From: JANMEX01 sp043744175
Lineage (GTDB): Bacteria; Pseudomonadota; Alphaproteobacteria; Rhizobiales; Rhizobiaceae
Reading direction: 5' to 3'
Length of the DNA: 28,360 nt
NCBI GenBank assembly: GCA_043744175.1
Contig: JAYTVD010000053.1
Location: 1 to 28,360, forward strand
The notes under the pieces are model-generated. The model saw only the letters and a list, made by a program, of their open reading frames with translations. It was not told where the DNA came from and did no database searches. This document shows, in pieces, positions 8,141 through 15,856 of this stretch (the stretch's first letter is position 1; the number at the start of each line of letters is the position of its first letter). The translations under genes were made by a program, and so were the position numbers.

Positions 8141-8433
8141 CTATCTTGCACAGTGTACCTAAACATGTACATCATCTGCATGGGCACCACATCCTTACCA
8201 ATCTCCACAAAAACCTCGCTGCCGAAATTGACAGCGTCAATGGTGATCACGAGCCGATCATCATCACCCGCGATGGCGGCAAGCCGTCTGCGGTCTTGAT
8301 GTCCTTGGAGGATTTCGCTTCCTGGCAGGAAACAAACTATCTGTTGAAATCCCCTGCAAATGCGACACGCCTCCTCAAAAGCATCGCAGAACTTGAAGCG
8401 GGCAATGGTGTCGAAGAGACATTGATTGAGTGA
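8137..8433 (+). CDS. yefM: YefM/Phd-family antitoxin with a disrupted N-terminus
   Basis: Antitoxin of a type II toxin-antitoxin pair; it should bind and neutralise YoeB and repress the operon. From residue 21 on the match is excellent: TNLHKNLAAEIDSV, then PIIITRDGGKPSAVLMSLED, and the toxin-binding C-terminus NYLLKSPANATRLLKSIAEL. The first 20 residues (rich in His) fit no YefM. Instead, an ATG at 8180 in the next frame reads MGTTS and would join TNLHKNLA if one base were restored between 8194 and 8198. The operator at 8154-8171 lies inside the annotated N-terminus, supporting 8180 as the ancestral start. The gene is therefore probably frameshifted; translation from 8137 could still give a protein with a foreign N-terminus. 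Confidence 0.75.
   Translation: MTILHSVPKHVHHLHGHHILTNLHKNLAAEIDSVNGDHEPIIITRDGGKPSAVLMSLEDFASWQETNYLLKSPANATRLLKSIAELEAGNGVEETLIE
8154..8171. promoter_or_regulatory. YefM-YoeB operator (two TGTAC cores)
   Basis: TGTACC at 8154-8159 and TGTACA at 8166-8171 have centres exactly 12 bases apart. In the E. coli yefM-yoeB operon the repressor complex binds two palindromes with TGTACA cores at a similar spacing. The pair lies between the stop of the NTF2-like gene and the out-of-frame ATG at 8180. Confidence 0.65.
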
Positions 8434-8683
8434 ATTTGTTTTCATTCAATCAGCATGGGCAAACTATCTTCACCGGCAACAGAATGATCCAAAGCTGTTG
8501 CTACGCCCGAATGCTTTGATAAAAGAATGCTGTCGCACCCCTTTTTCCGGCATCGGAAAACCTGAGCCATTGCGTGGCGACTTGAAGGGCTGGTGGTCTA
8601 GGCGGATCGACCAAGAACACCGGTTGGTCTATATATTCACCGATGACACTCTGATGATTGCCCAATGCCGTTATCACTATTGA
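8426..8683 (+). CDS. yoeB: YoeB-family mRNA interferase toxin, possibly decayed
   Basis: Toxin partner of yefM, a ribosome-dependent mRNA nuclease of the RelE fold, 85 residues. The catalytic residues of E. coli YoeB (Glu46, Arg65, His83, Tyr84) have equivalents Glu47, Arg66, His84 and Tyr85, in GKPEPL, WWSRRI and CRYHY. The only in-frame start is a TTG at 8426. A GTG at 8430, overlapping the antitoxin stop as GTGA, begins a second frame reading M-N-L that would join VFIQSAWANYLH if one base were restored near 8437. So this gene also seems to carry a one-base deletion. In addition, Pro28 sits inside a helix where relatives usually have Leu or Ile. Activity is doubtful. Confidence 0.8.
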   Translation: MSEFVFIQSAWANYLHRQQNDPKLLLRPNALIKECCRTPFSGIGKPEPLRGDLKGWWSRRIDQEHRLVYIFTDDTLMIAQCRYHY

Positions 8684-8752
8684 AATTGACTTTTCAACGT
8701 CGTGCGCCAGTTTCAGTGCTCTCAATCATTCTAAATCATATGTGAAACCACA

Positions 8753-9025
8753 GTGACAACAACTCCAAATACGTCGCTCGCTCCCGCTGATCTCTCGCGC
8801 ATCATTGAAATGGCGTGGGAGGATCGCACGCCATTTGATGCGATTGAGCATGGGTTTGGCTTTAACGAGGCTGCGGTAATCCTTTTGATGCGTGCCAACC
8901 TTAAGCCAAGCTCGTTCCGGCTGTGGCGAAAGCGCGTCCATGGCCGCGCCACAAAGCACCAGCAGCGCACCTCGCCAGATGCCACCCGCGCTTATTGCCC
9001 GACTCAGTATAAATATAAGAGCTAA
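8753..9025 (+). CDS. DUF2805 (TIGR03643) family small protein
   Basis: A 90-residue protein that matches the DUF2805/TIGR03643 family by the segments SRIIEMAWEDRTPFDAIEHG and LMRANLKPSSFRLWRKRV followed by HGRATKH. Its function is unknown; the basic, Trp/Arg-rich C-terminal half would suit nucleic-acid binding, but this is inference. The start is a GTG at 8753 with no clear ribosome site; no better start was found before the conserved core begins near residue 12. It ends 3 bases before the convergent ohrR stop. Two minus-strand frames over the same stretch are shadows. Confidence 0.75.
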   Translation: MTTTPNTSLAPADLSRIIEMAWEDRTPFDAIEHGFGFNEAAVILLMRANLKPSSFRLWRKRVHGRATKHQQRTSPDATRAYCPTQYKYKS

Positions 9026-9028
9026 CGT

Positions 9029-9478
9029 CTAACCCCGTAAGCTCGCACCTATATCTGTCAGCGCTTTTCGCAATGACAGTGCCTGCGCTTCATCCAGTCC
9101 GGTCAAGCAGCCCATCTCCTGTGGAAACCCACGAGCCTTCGCCCTGAGTGCATCGCCCTTTTCCGTTAGCACCACATGCACCTGCCGCTCGTCATTCTTG
9201 TCCCGATTGCGTGATACAAGCCCGGCCTTTTCCATACGCTTTAACAAAGGCGTCAACGTGCCACTGTCCAGAAACAACGGTGTGCCTAGTTCCGAAACAG
9301 TCTGCCCGTCCTGCTCCCAAAGGCGCAACATCACCAAATATTGCGGATAGGTCAAATCCAGCGGGTCGAGCAATGGCTTATAGGCCCGCGCGAACGCATG
9401 GGCCGCCGAATGCACAGCAAAACACAGCTGGTTTTCCAGTCGTAAAACCTCATCCGCAATGTTTCCCATGTCAGCCAT
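9029..9478 (-). CDS. ohrR: Organic hydroperoxide-sensing MarR-family repressor
   Basis: Represses ohr until oxidised by organic peroxides. It is a 149-residue MarR protein. The reactive Cys19 in the segment LENQLCFAVHSA matches the peroxide-sensing Cys of OhrR, and the winged-helix region with TPLLKRMEKAGLV and the wing RNRDKNDERQVHV is intact. It is divergent from ohr, with two operators between them, as in many Alphaproteobacteria. The ATG at 9478 is used; an ATG three codons further in, preceded by GGGATGG, is an equally good start. Confidence 0.93.
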   Translation of the reverse strand: MADMGNIADEVLRLENQLCFAVHSAAHAFARAYKPLLDPLDLTYPQYLVMLRLWEQDGQTVSELGTPLFLDSGTLTPLLKRMEKAGLVSRNRDKNDERQVHVVLTEKGDALRAKARGFPQEMGCLTGLDEAQALSLRKALTDIGASLRG

Positions 9479-9514
9479 CCCGTTTACGCCCGTCGCCTTT
9501 ATTTTCTATAGCGC

Positions 9515-9527
9515 ACAATTTAATTGA
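9515..9527. promoter_or_regulatory. OhrR operator 1
   Basis: ACAATT-T-AATTGA, one mismatch from the known OhrR palindrome ACAATT-N-AATTGT. Its centre is 26 bases from that of the second site, closer to the ohrR start. Confidence 0.7.
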
Positions 9528-9539
9528 CATCAACTTGAT

Positions 9540-9554
9540 TACAATTTAATTGTG
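9540..9554. promoter_or_regulatory. OhrR operator 2
   Basis: TACAATTTAATTGTG contains a perfect 6-base inverted repeat around one central base and matches the OhrR consensus TACAATT-N-AATTGTA at 14 of 15 positions. It is 57 bases upstream of ohr. Confidence 0.85.
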
Positions 9555-9610
9555 CACAATGCAACTTTCAAAACGAAACTTGCCCCGCGAAATTCAAGAT
9601 TGGAACCATC

Positions 9611-10036
9611 ATGTCGCTCAATAAAGTTCTCTACAAAGCCTATGCCAAAGCCAGCGGGGGCCGCGTTGGCCGTGCCGTGTCTTCGGACGGCGTATTAGAT
9701 GTAAGCTTGACCACCCCGAAGGAAATGGGCGGCGCAGGCGGCGTTGGCACGAACCCAGAGCAATTGTTCGCCGCTGGCTATTCCGCCTGTTTCCTCGGCG
9801 CTATGAAGGCCGTCAGCGGACGCGAAAAAATCAGCGTTCCAGCTGACGCTGAAATCAACGGCGTTGTCGGCTTTGGCACCTTGGATGTTGGCTTCGGCAT
9901 CGAAGTGGAGCTCAAAATCTCCCTGCCCGGCGTTGATCGCGCAGACGCAGAGCGCCTTATTCACGCCGCCCATCAAGTATGCCCCTACTCCAATGCCACA
10001 CGCGGCAATGTCGATGTCACGCTTACAATCGTATAA
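9611..10036 (+). CDS. ohr: Organic hydroperoxide reductase Ohr
   Basis: Thiol peroxidase that reduces fatty-acid and other organic hydroperoxides using lipoylated proteins as donors. The two redox cysteines are Cys60 (in FAAGYSACFLGAM) and Cys124 (in HQVCPYSNATRGN). Glu50 and Arg20, which polarise the reactive Cys, are also present. The length of 141 residues fits. It is divergent from its regulator gene ohrR and followed by a strong hairpin terminator. Confusion with OsmC is unlikely because of the VCPYSNA motif and the neighbouring ohrR. Confidence 0.95.
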   Translation: MSLNKVLYKAYAKASGGRVGRAVSSDGVLDVSLTTPKEMGGAGGVGTNPEQLFAAGYSACFLGAMKAVSGREKISVPADAEINGVVGFGTLDVGFGIEVELKISLPGVDRADAERLIHAAHQVCPYSNATRGNVDVTLTIV

Positions 10037-10045
10037 ACGCAAACC

Positions 10046-10073
10046 AAACTCCGGCGCTTCGGCGCCGGGGTTT
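10046..10073. terminator. Bidirectional terminator between ohr and dppF
   Basis: A 12-pair stem (one G-T wobble) joins 10046-10057 to 10062-10073 around a UUCG tetraloop. The ends of the stem are AAAC and GTTT, so either strand gives a hairpin with some U after it. It starts 10 bases past the ohr stop and overlaps the dppF stop codon. Confidence 0.75.
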
Positions 10074-11046
10074 AAGTAACCCAGCCCTCGGCCACGCCGT
10101 GGCAAGCAACTTCCGCCACCGCTGACTTAATCATGCCAGGCGACACCTGACGACATACATCGCGCGCGTAAGAGCAACGCGGATTAAACGCACAGCCCTG
10201 CGGCGGGTTGAACGGCGATGGCAACTCGCCAACCAGCTTGATGCGATTGCCGCGCTTCGTCGGGTCTGCAATCGGCGTGACCGATAACAGCGCTTTCGTA
10301 TACGGATGCTGCGGAGAGCAGAAAACTTGCTCCACCGATGCAATTTCGACAGGCTTGCCCAAATACATAATCATCACCGTATCAGCCACATGGCGCACCA
10401 CGGCCAGATCATGGCTGATGAAAACATAAGTTAGATTCAGCCGCTCTTGCAGATCTGCGAGCAGGTTCAGCACCTGAGCCTGAATAGAAATATCCAGCGC
10501 TGAAACCGGCTCATCAAGCACAAGCACTTTTGGGTTCAAAATCAGTGCGCGGGCGATAGCAATACGCTGGCGCTGTCCGCCGGAAAACATATGTGGATAG
10601 CGCTGATAATGCTCAGGCCGAAGCCCGACCTGCGCCATCATCTCTTTCACTTTAGCTTCCCGCTCAGCTTGCGAAAGCGTGGTGTTAACGATCAGCGGCT
10701 CTTCAATTATCGCGCCAACGCGCTGGCGTGGATTGAGCGAAGAGTAGGGATTTTGAAACACAATTTGCACCGATGACCGCAGCGCTTTTAGCTCTTCTTT
10801 GCTCGCGCCATTCACCTTGTGCCCATCAATGGAAAGTGAGCCGGATGTCTCGGTCTCAATCATGGTCAAGACACGCGCGAGTGTTGACTTGCCGCAGCCG
10901 CTTTCGCCCACCACTGCCAATGTCTTGCCCGCTTCCACCGAAAACGTCGCGCCTGCCAATGCCTTTAATGACAATGGCTTGGAAAGCATCCCGCGCTTCA
11001 CATTGTAGTAGCGCGTCAAATCCGTGGCTTCTAAGATCACGCTCAT
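10072..11046 (-). CDS. dppF: Dipeptide ABC transporter, ATP-binding protein DppF
   Basis: Second ATPase of the peptide importer, 324 residues. Walker A GESGCGKST lies at residues 47-55, the signature FSGGQRQRIAIARA at 154-167, Walker B VLVLDE at 174-179 and the switch His at 212. The C-terminal oligopeptide/dipeptide extension has the Cys-containing segment GCAFNPRCSYARDVC, a known feature of this subfamily. The start at 11046 overlaps the dppD stop as ATGA; the longer frame to 11082 would lie within dppD. It is the last gene of the operon, and its stop codon is embedded in the downstream hairpin. Confidence 0.94.
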   Translation of the reverse strand: MSVILEATDLTRYYNVKRGMLSKPLSLKALAGATFSVEAGKTLAVVGESGCGKSTLARVLTMIETETSGSLSIDGHKVNGASKEELKALRSSVQIVFQNPYSSLNPRQRVGAIIEEPLIVNTTLSQAEREAKVKEMMAQVGLRPEHYQRYPHMFSGGQRQRIAIARALILNPKVLVLDEPVSALDISIQAQVLNLLADLQERLNLTYVFISHDLAVVRHVADTVMIMYLGKPVEIASVEQVFCSPQHPYTKALLSVTPIADPTKRGNRIKLVGELPSPFNPPQGCAFNPRCSYARDVCRQVSPGMIKSAVAEVACHGVAEGWVT

Positions 11047-12017
11047 GCGCCCTCTCCCGCATATGTTACAGGATAATGGCACAGCGCCTCGCCCAACTTA
11101 GCATCTTGCCGAGGCGGCACAATTTCCCGGCAAGTGTCATTGGCCTTGATGCAACGCGGATTAAACAGGCAGCCCTTGGGTCGATCCAACAGTCCCGGCA
11201 CCATGCCTGGAATGGATGGTAGCCGCCCGCCCTTGGCATTGTCCGGCAGTGCTGCCAGAAGCGCCGCCGTATAAGGATGGCGCGGATGCTTGAAGAGTTC
11301 CAGCACGCTTTGTCGCTCTATTTGCTGCCCGGCATATTGCACAACCACGCGCTCTGCCGTTTCCGCAACCACGCCCATATCATGGGTGATCAGTACCAAC
11401 CCCATGCCCGTCGCTTGGCGCAGCTCCACCAACAGATCCAATATCTGCGCCTGGATGGTCACATCCAGCGCCGTCGTCGGCTCGTCGGCAATCAACATCT
11501 TCGGGCCGCACGCAATCGCCATCGCAATCATCACACGCTGGCTCATGCCGCCGGAAAGCTGATGCGGATAGGCTGACAACCGCCGCTCCGGTTCAGGAAT
11601 ACCCACCTGCTCTAACAACGAAATGATCTTCTTGCGCCGCGCGGCCTTATCCAGCCCCAAATGCGTTTTAAGCGTCTCCCCGATCTGATACTCTACAGTA
11701 AAGCAAGGGTTCAGGCTCGATATGGGCTCCTGAAAAATCATTGCCATTTCGCGGCCAATAATTTTGCGTTTGTCTGCCGCATCGATAGTAAGCAAATCAT
11801 GCCCGCCAAATTGCATAACGTCAGCGGTCACCGTCGCCGTGCGCGGTAATAGGCCCATCACCGCCAGCATGGCCACAGATTTGCCAGAACCGCTTTCGCC
11901 AACTATGGCCACCACTTCTCCGGGGTCAACGTTCAGATCAACGCCGTCCACGGCCTTAAACGGACCGGACGAGGTGGCGAAGGTAACAGTGAGATTCTTG
12001 AGTTCGAGCAATGACAT
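11043..12017 (-). CDS. dppD: Dipeptide ABC transporter, ATP-binding protein DppD
   Basis: First ATPase of the peptide importer, 324 residues. Walker A GESGSGKS is at residues 40-47, followed by the signature LSGGMSQRVMIAMA, Walker B MLIADE and the switch His in LITHD. The C-terminal Cys-rich segment GCLFNPRCIKANDTC is present. The ATG at 12017 is preferred because a GGAG ribosome site lies 9 bases before it, inside the end of dppC; a TTG at 12026 that overlaps the dppC stop is an alternative. It overlaps dppF by four bases. Confidence 0.94.
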   Translation of the reverse strand: MSLLELKNLTVTFATSSGPFKAVDGVDLNVDPGEVVAIVGESGSGKSVAMLAVMGLLPRTATVTADVMQFGGHDLLTIDAADKRKIIGREMAMIFQEPISSLNPCFTVEYQIGETLKTHLGLDKAARRKKIISLLEQVGIPEPERRLSAYPHQLSGGMSQRVMIAMAIACGPKMLIADEPTTALDVTIQAQILDLLVELRQATGMGLVLITHDMGVVAETAERVVVQYAGQQIERQSVLELFKHPRHPYTAALLAALPDNAKGGRLPSIPGMVPGLLDRPKGCLFNPRCIKANDTCREIVPPRQDAKLGEALCHYPVTYAGEGA

Positions 12018-12022
12018 AACGC

Positions 12023-12928
12023 TCAACTCCGCTTCAGCTTTGGATCAAGCGCATCGCGTAACCCGTCGCCAACCAGATTGATGCACAGCACGGTGATTAA
12101 AATCGCCAGCCCCGGCATCATCATAATCCAAGGCGCAGCCGAGATGAACTCGCGACTATCTGCCAGCATTGCACCCCATTCCGGCATCGGCGGCTGCGCC
12201 CCAAGACCGAGAAAGCCCAGACCAGACGCTTCCAAAATACCATCTGAAATACCCAATGCGCCTTGCACGATGAGCGGCGCGGCACAATTGGGAAACACTG
12301 TTTTCGTCATGAGGCGGAACGGCCCGACACCGGAAACTTTCGCTGCAATCACATAGTCTTTTTGCAGTTCGCCCTGCGCCGATGCCCGCACCAACCGCAC
12401 ATAGCGCGGCAGATAAATGATCGTCACAGCGATAATCGTATTGGTCAGGCTCGGCTCTAAAACCGCCATAATCAAAATAGCCAAAACCAAACTCGGAATG
12501 GAAACAATCAAATCCATGATGCGAACGACAATGACATCAAAAATACCACCGAACCATGCTGTTGTCAGACCAAGCGCCACACCAACAACCATCGAGACTG
12601 TCATCACGGAAACGCCAATAAACAAAGAAATGCGCGCGCCATACATTAGTCGTGACAGCATATCCCGCCCGACAGCATCGGTGCCCAAGAGAAAGCGCGG
12701 GTCACCATTGGCAAACCAGCGCGGCGGCAGCTTGGAAAAACCGCGGAACTGTTCCAGCGGATCATAGGGGGCAATAAGTGGCGCGAATATCGCCACGAGC
12801 ACGATAAAAATAAGCACCCACATACCGAAAACCGCGCCACGATTTTCGCGGAAATAACGCCAGAATGAGGCAAGCGGTCCCTCTGGCTGCGAGACTTCGT
12901 GGGCGCCTTTAAGCGTATCAGTTGCCAT
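12023..12928 (-). CDS. dppC: Dipeptide ABC transporter, permease DppC
   Basis: Inner-membrane subunit with about six hydrophobic segments, 301 residues. An N-terminal cytoplasmic stretch ends in FWRYFRENRGAVFGMWVL, which leads into the first membrane helix, typical of DppC/OppC. The coupling loop is seen in DYVIAAKVSGVGPFRLMTKT. The ATG at 12928 has GAGG seven bases upstream and lies inside the last codons of dppB, an 11-base overlap that suggests coupled translation. The longer frame to 12991 reads through dppB in another frame and is rejected. Confidence 0.93.
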   Translation of the reverse strand: MATDTLKGAHEVSQPEGPLASFWRYFRENRGAVFGMWVLIFIVLVAIFAPLIAPYDPLEQFRGFSKLPPRWFANGDPRFLLGTDAVGRDMLSRLMYGARISLFIGVSVMTVSMVVGVALGLTTAWFGGIFDVIVVRIMDLIVSIPSLVLAILIMAVLEPSLTNTIIAVTIIYLPRYVRLVRASAQGELQKDYVIAAKVSGVGPFRLMTKTVFPNCAAPLIVQGALGISDGILEASGLGFLGLGAQPPMPEWGAMLADSREFISAAPWIMMMPGLAILITVLCINLVGDGLRDALDPKLKRS

Positions 12929-13931
12929 GACGAATCCTCGGATTGATGAGGCCATAAAGCATGTCGATGAGCACATTGACGACAATGACAATCATAGCGA
13001 TGAGCATAATGCCGCCTTGCAGCGCCGGATAATCCCGCCGCCCGATGGACTCAATGAGCCAATGCCCAATGCCCGGCCACGAGAAAATATACTCGGTCAA
13101 AACTGCCCCCGCCAAAAGCGTGCCCACTTGCAAACCGATCACTGTCACCACCGGAATAAGCGCATTGCGTAGCGCGTGAATGCCAATAACGCGGCGCGGC
13201 GAAAGGCCTTTGGCACGCGCGGTTCGTACATAATCCTCTTCTAAAACCTCCAACATGGATGAGCGCGTCATACGCGCAATCACCGCCAGCGGTACCGTTG
13301 CCAGCACAATAGACGGCAATATTAAATGCCGCACTGCATCCCAGAAAGCCCCCTTTTGGCCCGACCACAGCGAGTCAAACAGCGCAAAACCCGTCACCGG
13401 CTGGTAGTAATATTTGATGAGATCCACCCGCCCCGAAACGGGAGTCAGGCCGAGCGTGTTGGACATCAGCAGGATCAGCATCAGCCCCCACCAGAAAATC
13501 GGCATGGAATAGCCCGTTAACGCAGCGCCCATCAGCGCTTGATCGTAAAAAGAACCGCGCCGCGAGGCCGCGAACACACCTGCTGCAACGCCTAAAACCG
13601 TCGCCAAAATCATAGCGCACAAGGTTAGTTCCAGCGTAGCGGGGAACAGCTTGGCAAATTCTTCTGTAATCGGTGTCTTTGAAACCAGCGACACACCAAA
13701 ATCGCCGTGCAAAATATGGTTCACGTAGTCGAGAAATTGCTTCCAAACCGGCTGGTCCAGCCCCATTTCATGGCGCAGTAGTTCCAGCCGTGCAGGATCA
13801 ATACCACGCTCTCCGCGCCGGACCTCTATCGGGTCTCCGGGCACGAGCCGTATCATAGTGAAGGTTATAAACATCAGCGCAATAAAGGTCGGAACCGTTA
13901 AGGCCAAACGTTTGAGCAGAAATCTAAACAT
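12918..13931 (-). CDS. dppB: Dipeptide ABC transporter, permease DppB
   Basis: Inner-membrane subunit paired with DppC, 337 residues. It starts with the family's usual MFRFLLKRLALTVPTF helix and has the segment MIRLVPGDPIEVRRGERG, typical of DppB/OppB. The coupling loop is DYVRTARAKGLSPRRVI. Five or six further hydrophobic segments follow, ending with a helix near the C-terminus. It starts 59 bases after the dppA stop, with a hairpin in the gap. Confidence 0.94.
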   Translation of the reverse strand: MFRFLLKRLALTVPTFIALMFITFTMIRLVPGDPIEVRRGERGIDPARLELLRHEMGLDQPVWKQFLDYVNHILHGDFGVSLVSKTPITEEFAKLFPATLELTLCAMILATVLGVAAGVFAASRRGSFYDQALMGAALTGYSMPIFWWGLMLILLMSNTLGLTPVSGRVDLIKYYYQPVTGFALFDSLWSGQKGAFWDAVRHLILPSIVLATVPLAVIARMTRSSMLEVLEEDYVRTARAKGLSPRRVIGIHALRNALIPVVTVIGLQVGTLLAGAVLTEYIFSWPGIGHWLIESIGRRDYPALQGGIMLIAMIVIVVNVLIDMLYGLINPRIRHGN

Positions 13932-13954
13932 AGTTCCCCCGCTTCAATGGAATA

Positions 13955-13976
13955 AGGGCAGGATTGCTCCTGCCCT
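13955..13976 (-). terminator. Intercistronic hairpin after dppA
   Basis: A perfect 9-pair stem (AGGGCAGGA with TCCTGCCCT) around a 4-base loop lies 14 bases after the dppA stop. On the minus strand it is followed by only a short U-containing stretch (TATT), so it is a weak terminator or an mRNA-stabilising element that raises DppA over the membrane subunits. Confidence 0.65.
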
Positions 13977-13990
13977 CAATTTTGCGGGTA

Positions 13991-15589
13991 TTATTCGGCA
14001 ATATCCACGTTTTGGAACTCATGAGCTCCCAGTGGTGACACCTTATAGCCGGACACGGATTTGCGCATTGGCTCAAACACTGTCGAATGCGCAATATCCA
14101 TCCACGCCACATTGTCGTGGTGGATTTTCTGCATTTCGACATAGAGCTTGGTGCGCTCGGCTTTGTCGGTCAACGTACGGGCCTTCATCATATCTTCGTT
14201 GAATTTGGCGTCACACCATTTGGACAGGTTCTGTCCAGCCGGCTTGCCATCCTTGTCACAACCGGCAAGGAAGAAGAAGTTATCAGGATCGCCATTGTCA
14301 CCGGTCCAACCAAGCAAGCCCATCATGTGCTCACCAGCCTGCAGGCGCTTGCGGTATTCACCCCATTCGTAGGACACGAGCTTGGCATTGATGCCAACCT
14401 TAGCCAAATCCGCCTGCATCATTTCTGCCATACGCTTACCGTTTGGATTGTACGGGCGCTGCACCGGCATATACCACAGGTCAGTTTCGAGGCTGGTCAC
14501 ACCGGCTGCCGTCAGCATTTCCTTAGCCTTGGCAGGATCGTAAGCATAATCAACCGTGCTGTCGTCATATGACCACATTGTCGGCGGGATAGGGTTCTTA
14601 GCGTTCTGCCCGGCACCCTGATACACTTCCTTCAGGATGGACGCCTTATCGATTGCCATAGCCACAGCTTGGCGAACCTCAACCTTATCAAACGGCGGCT
14701 TCAATGTGTTCATCGACAAGTAGCCGATATTGAGGCCAGCCTGCTCCATCACGTTTATATCAGCATTGGCCTTCATATCCGGCAAATCAGCAGGATTTGG
14801 CGCAATCATGATCTGGCATTCGTTTGCCTTCAGCTTGGCGTAGCGCGCTGTCGGATCTGGCGTAATCGCAAACACCAAATCATCAACCTTTGGTTTGCCT
14901 GCCCAGCCATCAAACGCCTTGTAACGAATAACCGCGTCTTTTTGGTAATCAACAAACGAGAACGAACCTGTTCCAACCGGAATTTGGTCGAACTGTTCAG
15001 GCGTGCCCTTGTCCATCAAGAACTTAGCATATTCAGCCGACTGAATAGTCGCAAAGTCCATTGCCAAGTTGGCGATGATAGGCGCGTTTGGCTCTTTCAG
15101 CTTCATCACGACAGTGAGATCATCAGCGCCTTTTTCGACGGATGCTAAAAGGTCTGGCATACCCATGTCGTTGAAATAATCATAAGCACCGGCAGAAACC
15201 TTCGCATAAGGATGGTCAGGCTTGGACATACGCTCAAACGACCAGATCACATCTTCAGCCGTTAAATCGCGTGTTGGTGTGAAACCATTCACACCCGAAT
15301 GCCATTTTACGCCTGCGCGCAGCTTGAATGTAATGGTCAGGCCATCGTCGGATACTGTATAGCTCTCAGCCAGTGCCGGTGCCGGGTCAGTCGTGCCCGG
15401 TGTAAATTGCACCAAGCGGTTATAAACCGGACGCGCAGCATCCAAGCTGGTGCCGGTTGTGTTGATCGACGGCGTGAAGTTTTCCGGCGAGCCTTCAGAG
15501 CAATAGACTAGAGTTTTAGCCCACGCGCCAGATGCCATTACTGACATCATCGCCGTTGCTGCTAAAAGTGTTTTGAATGTTCCCGACAT
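13991..15589 (-). CDS. dppA: Dipeptide-binding periplasmic protein DppA
   Basis: Binds peptides in the periplasm for the DppBCDF importer (solute-binding protein family 5). Residues 1-24 are a signal peptide ending AWA. The mature N-terminus KTLVYCSEGSPENF and the segment VYNRLVQF are very close to E. coli DppA, and RAGVKWHSGV and AAARPVY-like family blocks follow. The protein has 532 residues, as expected. The ATG at 15589 has AAAGG upstream; the longer frame to 15712 covers promoter DNA. It is first in the order A-B-C-D-F, the same as in E. coli. Haem or 5-aminolevulinate can also be ligands of DppA relatives, so the exact substrate is open. Confidence 0.93.
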   Translation of the reverse strand: MSGTFKTLLAATAMMSVMASGAWAKTLVYCSEGSPENFTPSINTTGTSLDAARPVYNRLVQFTPGTTDPAPALAESYTVSDDGLTITFKLRAGVKWHSGVNGFTPTRDLTAEDVIWSFERMSKPDHPYAKVSAGAYDYFNDMGMPDLLASVEKGADDLTVVMKLKEPNAPIIANLAMDFATIQSAEYAKFLMDKGTPEQFDQIPVGTGSFSFVDYQKDAVIRYKAFDGWAGKPKVDDLVFAITPDPTARYAKLKANECQIMIAPNPADLPDMKANADINVMEQAGLNIGYLSMNTLKPPFDKVEVRQAVAMAIDKASILKEVYQGAGQNAKNPIPPTMWSYDDSTVDYAYDPAKAKEMLTAAGVTSLETDLWYMPVQRPYNPNGKRMAEMMQADLAKVGINAKLVSYEWGEYRKRLQAGEHMMGLLGWTGDNGDPDNFFFLAGCDKDGKPAGQNLSKWCDAKFNEDMMKARTLTDKAERTKLYVEMQKIHHDNVAWMDIAHSTVFEPMRKSVSGYKVSPLGAHEFQNVDIAE

Positions 15590-15714
15590 TTGTTTGCCTT
15601 TCGTTATGGAACCTATGTGCGGAGCTACCTCCCTCCGGACTGGGCTTATCGAAAACTCTTTATTGAGGCTTGGCAAGAGGTTAATCAGTTGCAAACAATA
15701 ATTTTCAACCAATC

Positions 15715-15750
15715 GGTCAAATTGACAGCAAGTTGGTTAAATTGACAGCA
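15715..15750. repeat. Two 16-base direct repeats, 20-base period, in dppA-SDR promoter region
   Basis: GGTCAAATTGACAGCA at 15715-15730 recurs as GGTTAAATTGACAGCA at 15735-15750 (one difference). Each copy contains TTGACA, a perfect -35 hexamer on the plus strand. The second copy is followed after 16 bases by TAGTAA (15764-15769), a fair -10 for the SDR gene. A period of two helical turns also suits binding of a regulator to one DNA face. Confidence 0.65.
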
Positions 15751-15856
15751 TGTGCCGCTGCGTTAGTAATGAGACCAAACTGGATTCATTTGCTTTTTTT
15801 GCCCGCTAGGGTCCAAACAAGTGCAAAATCGAGTCAGCCAAACATATGAGCGCACC

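Noticed and set aside
8726..8985. Minus-strand frames opposite the DUF2805 gene
   Set aside because: The plus strand carries a recognisable conserved protein; the opposite frames show no family features.
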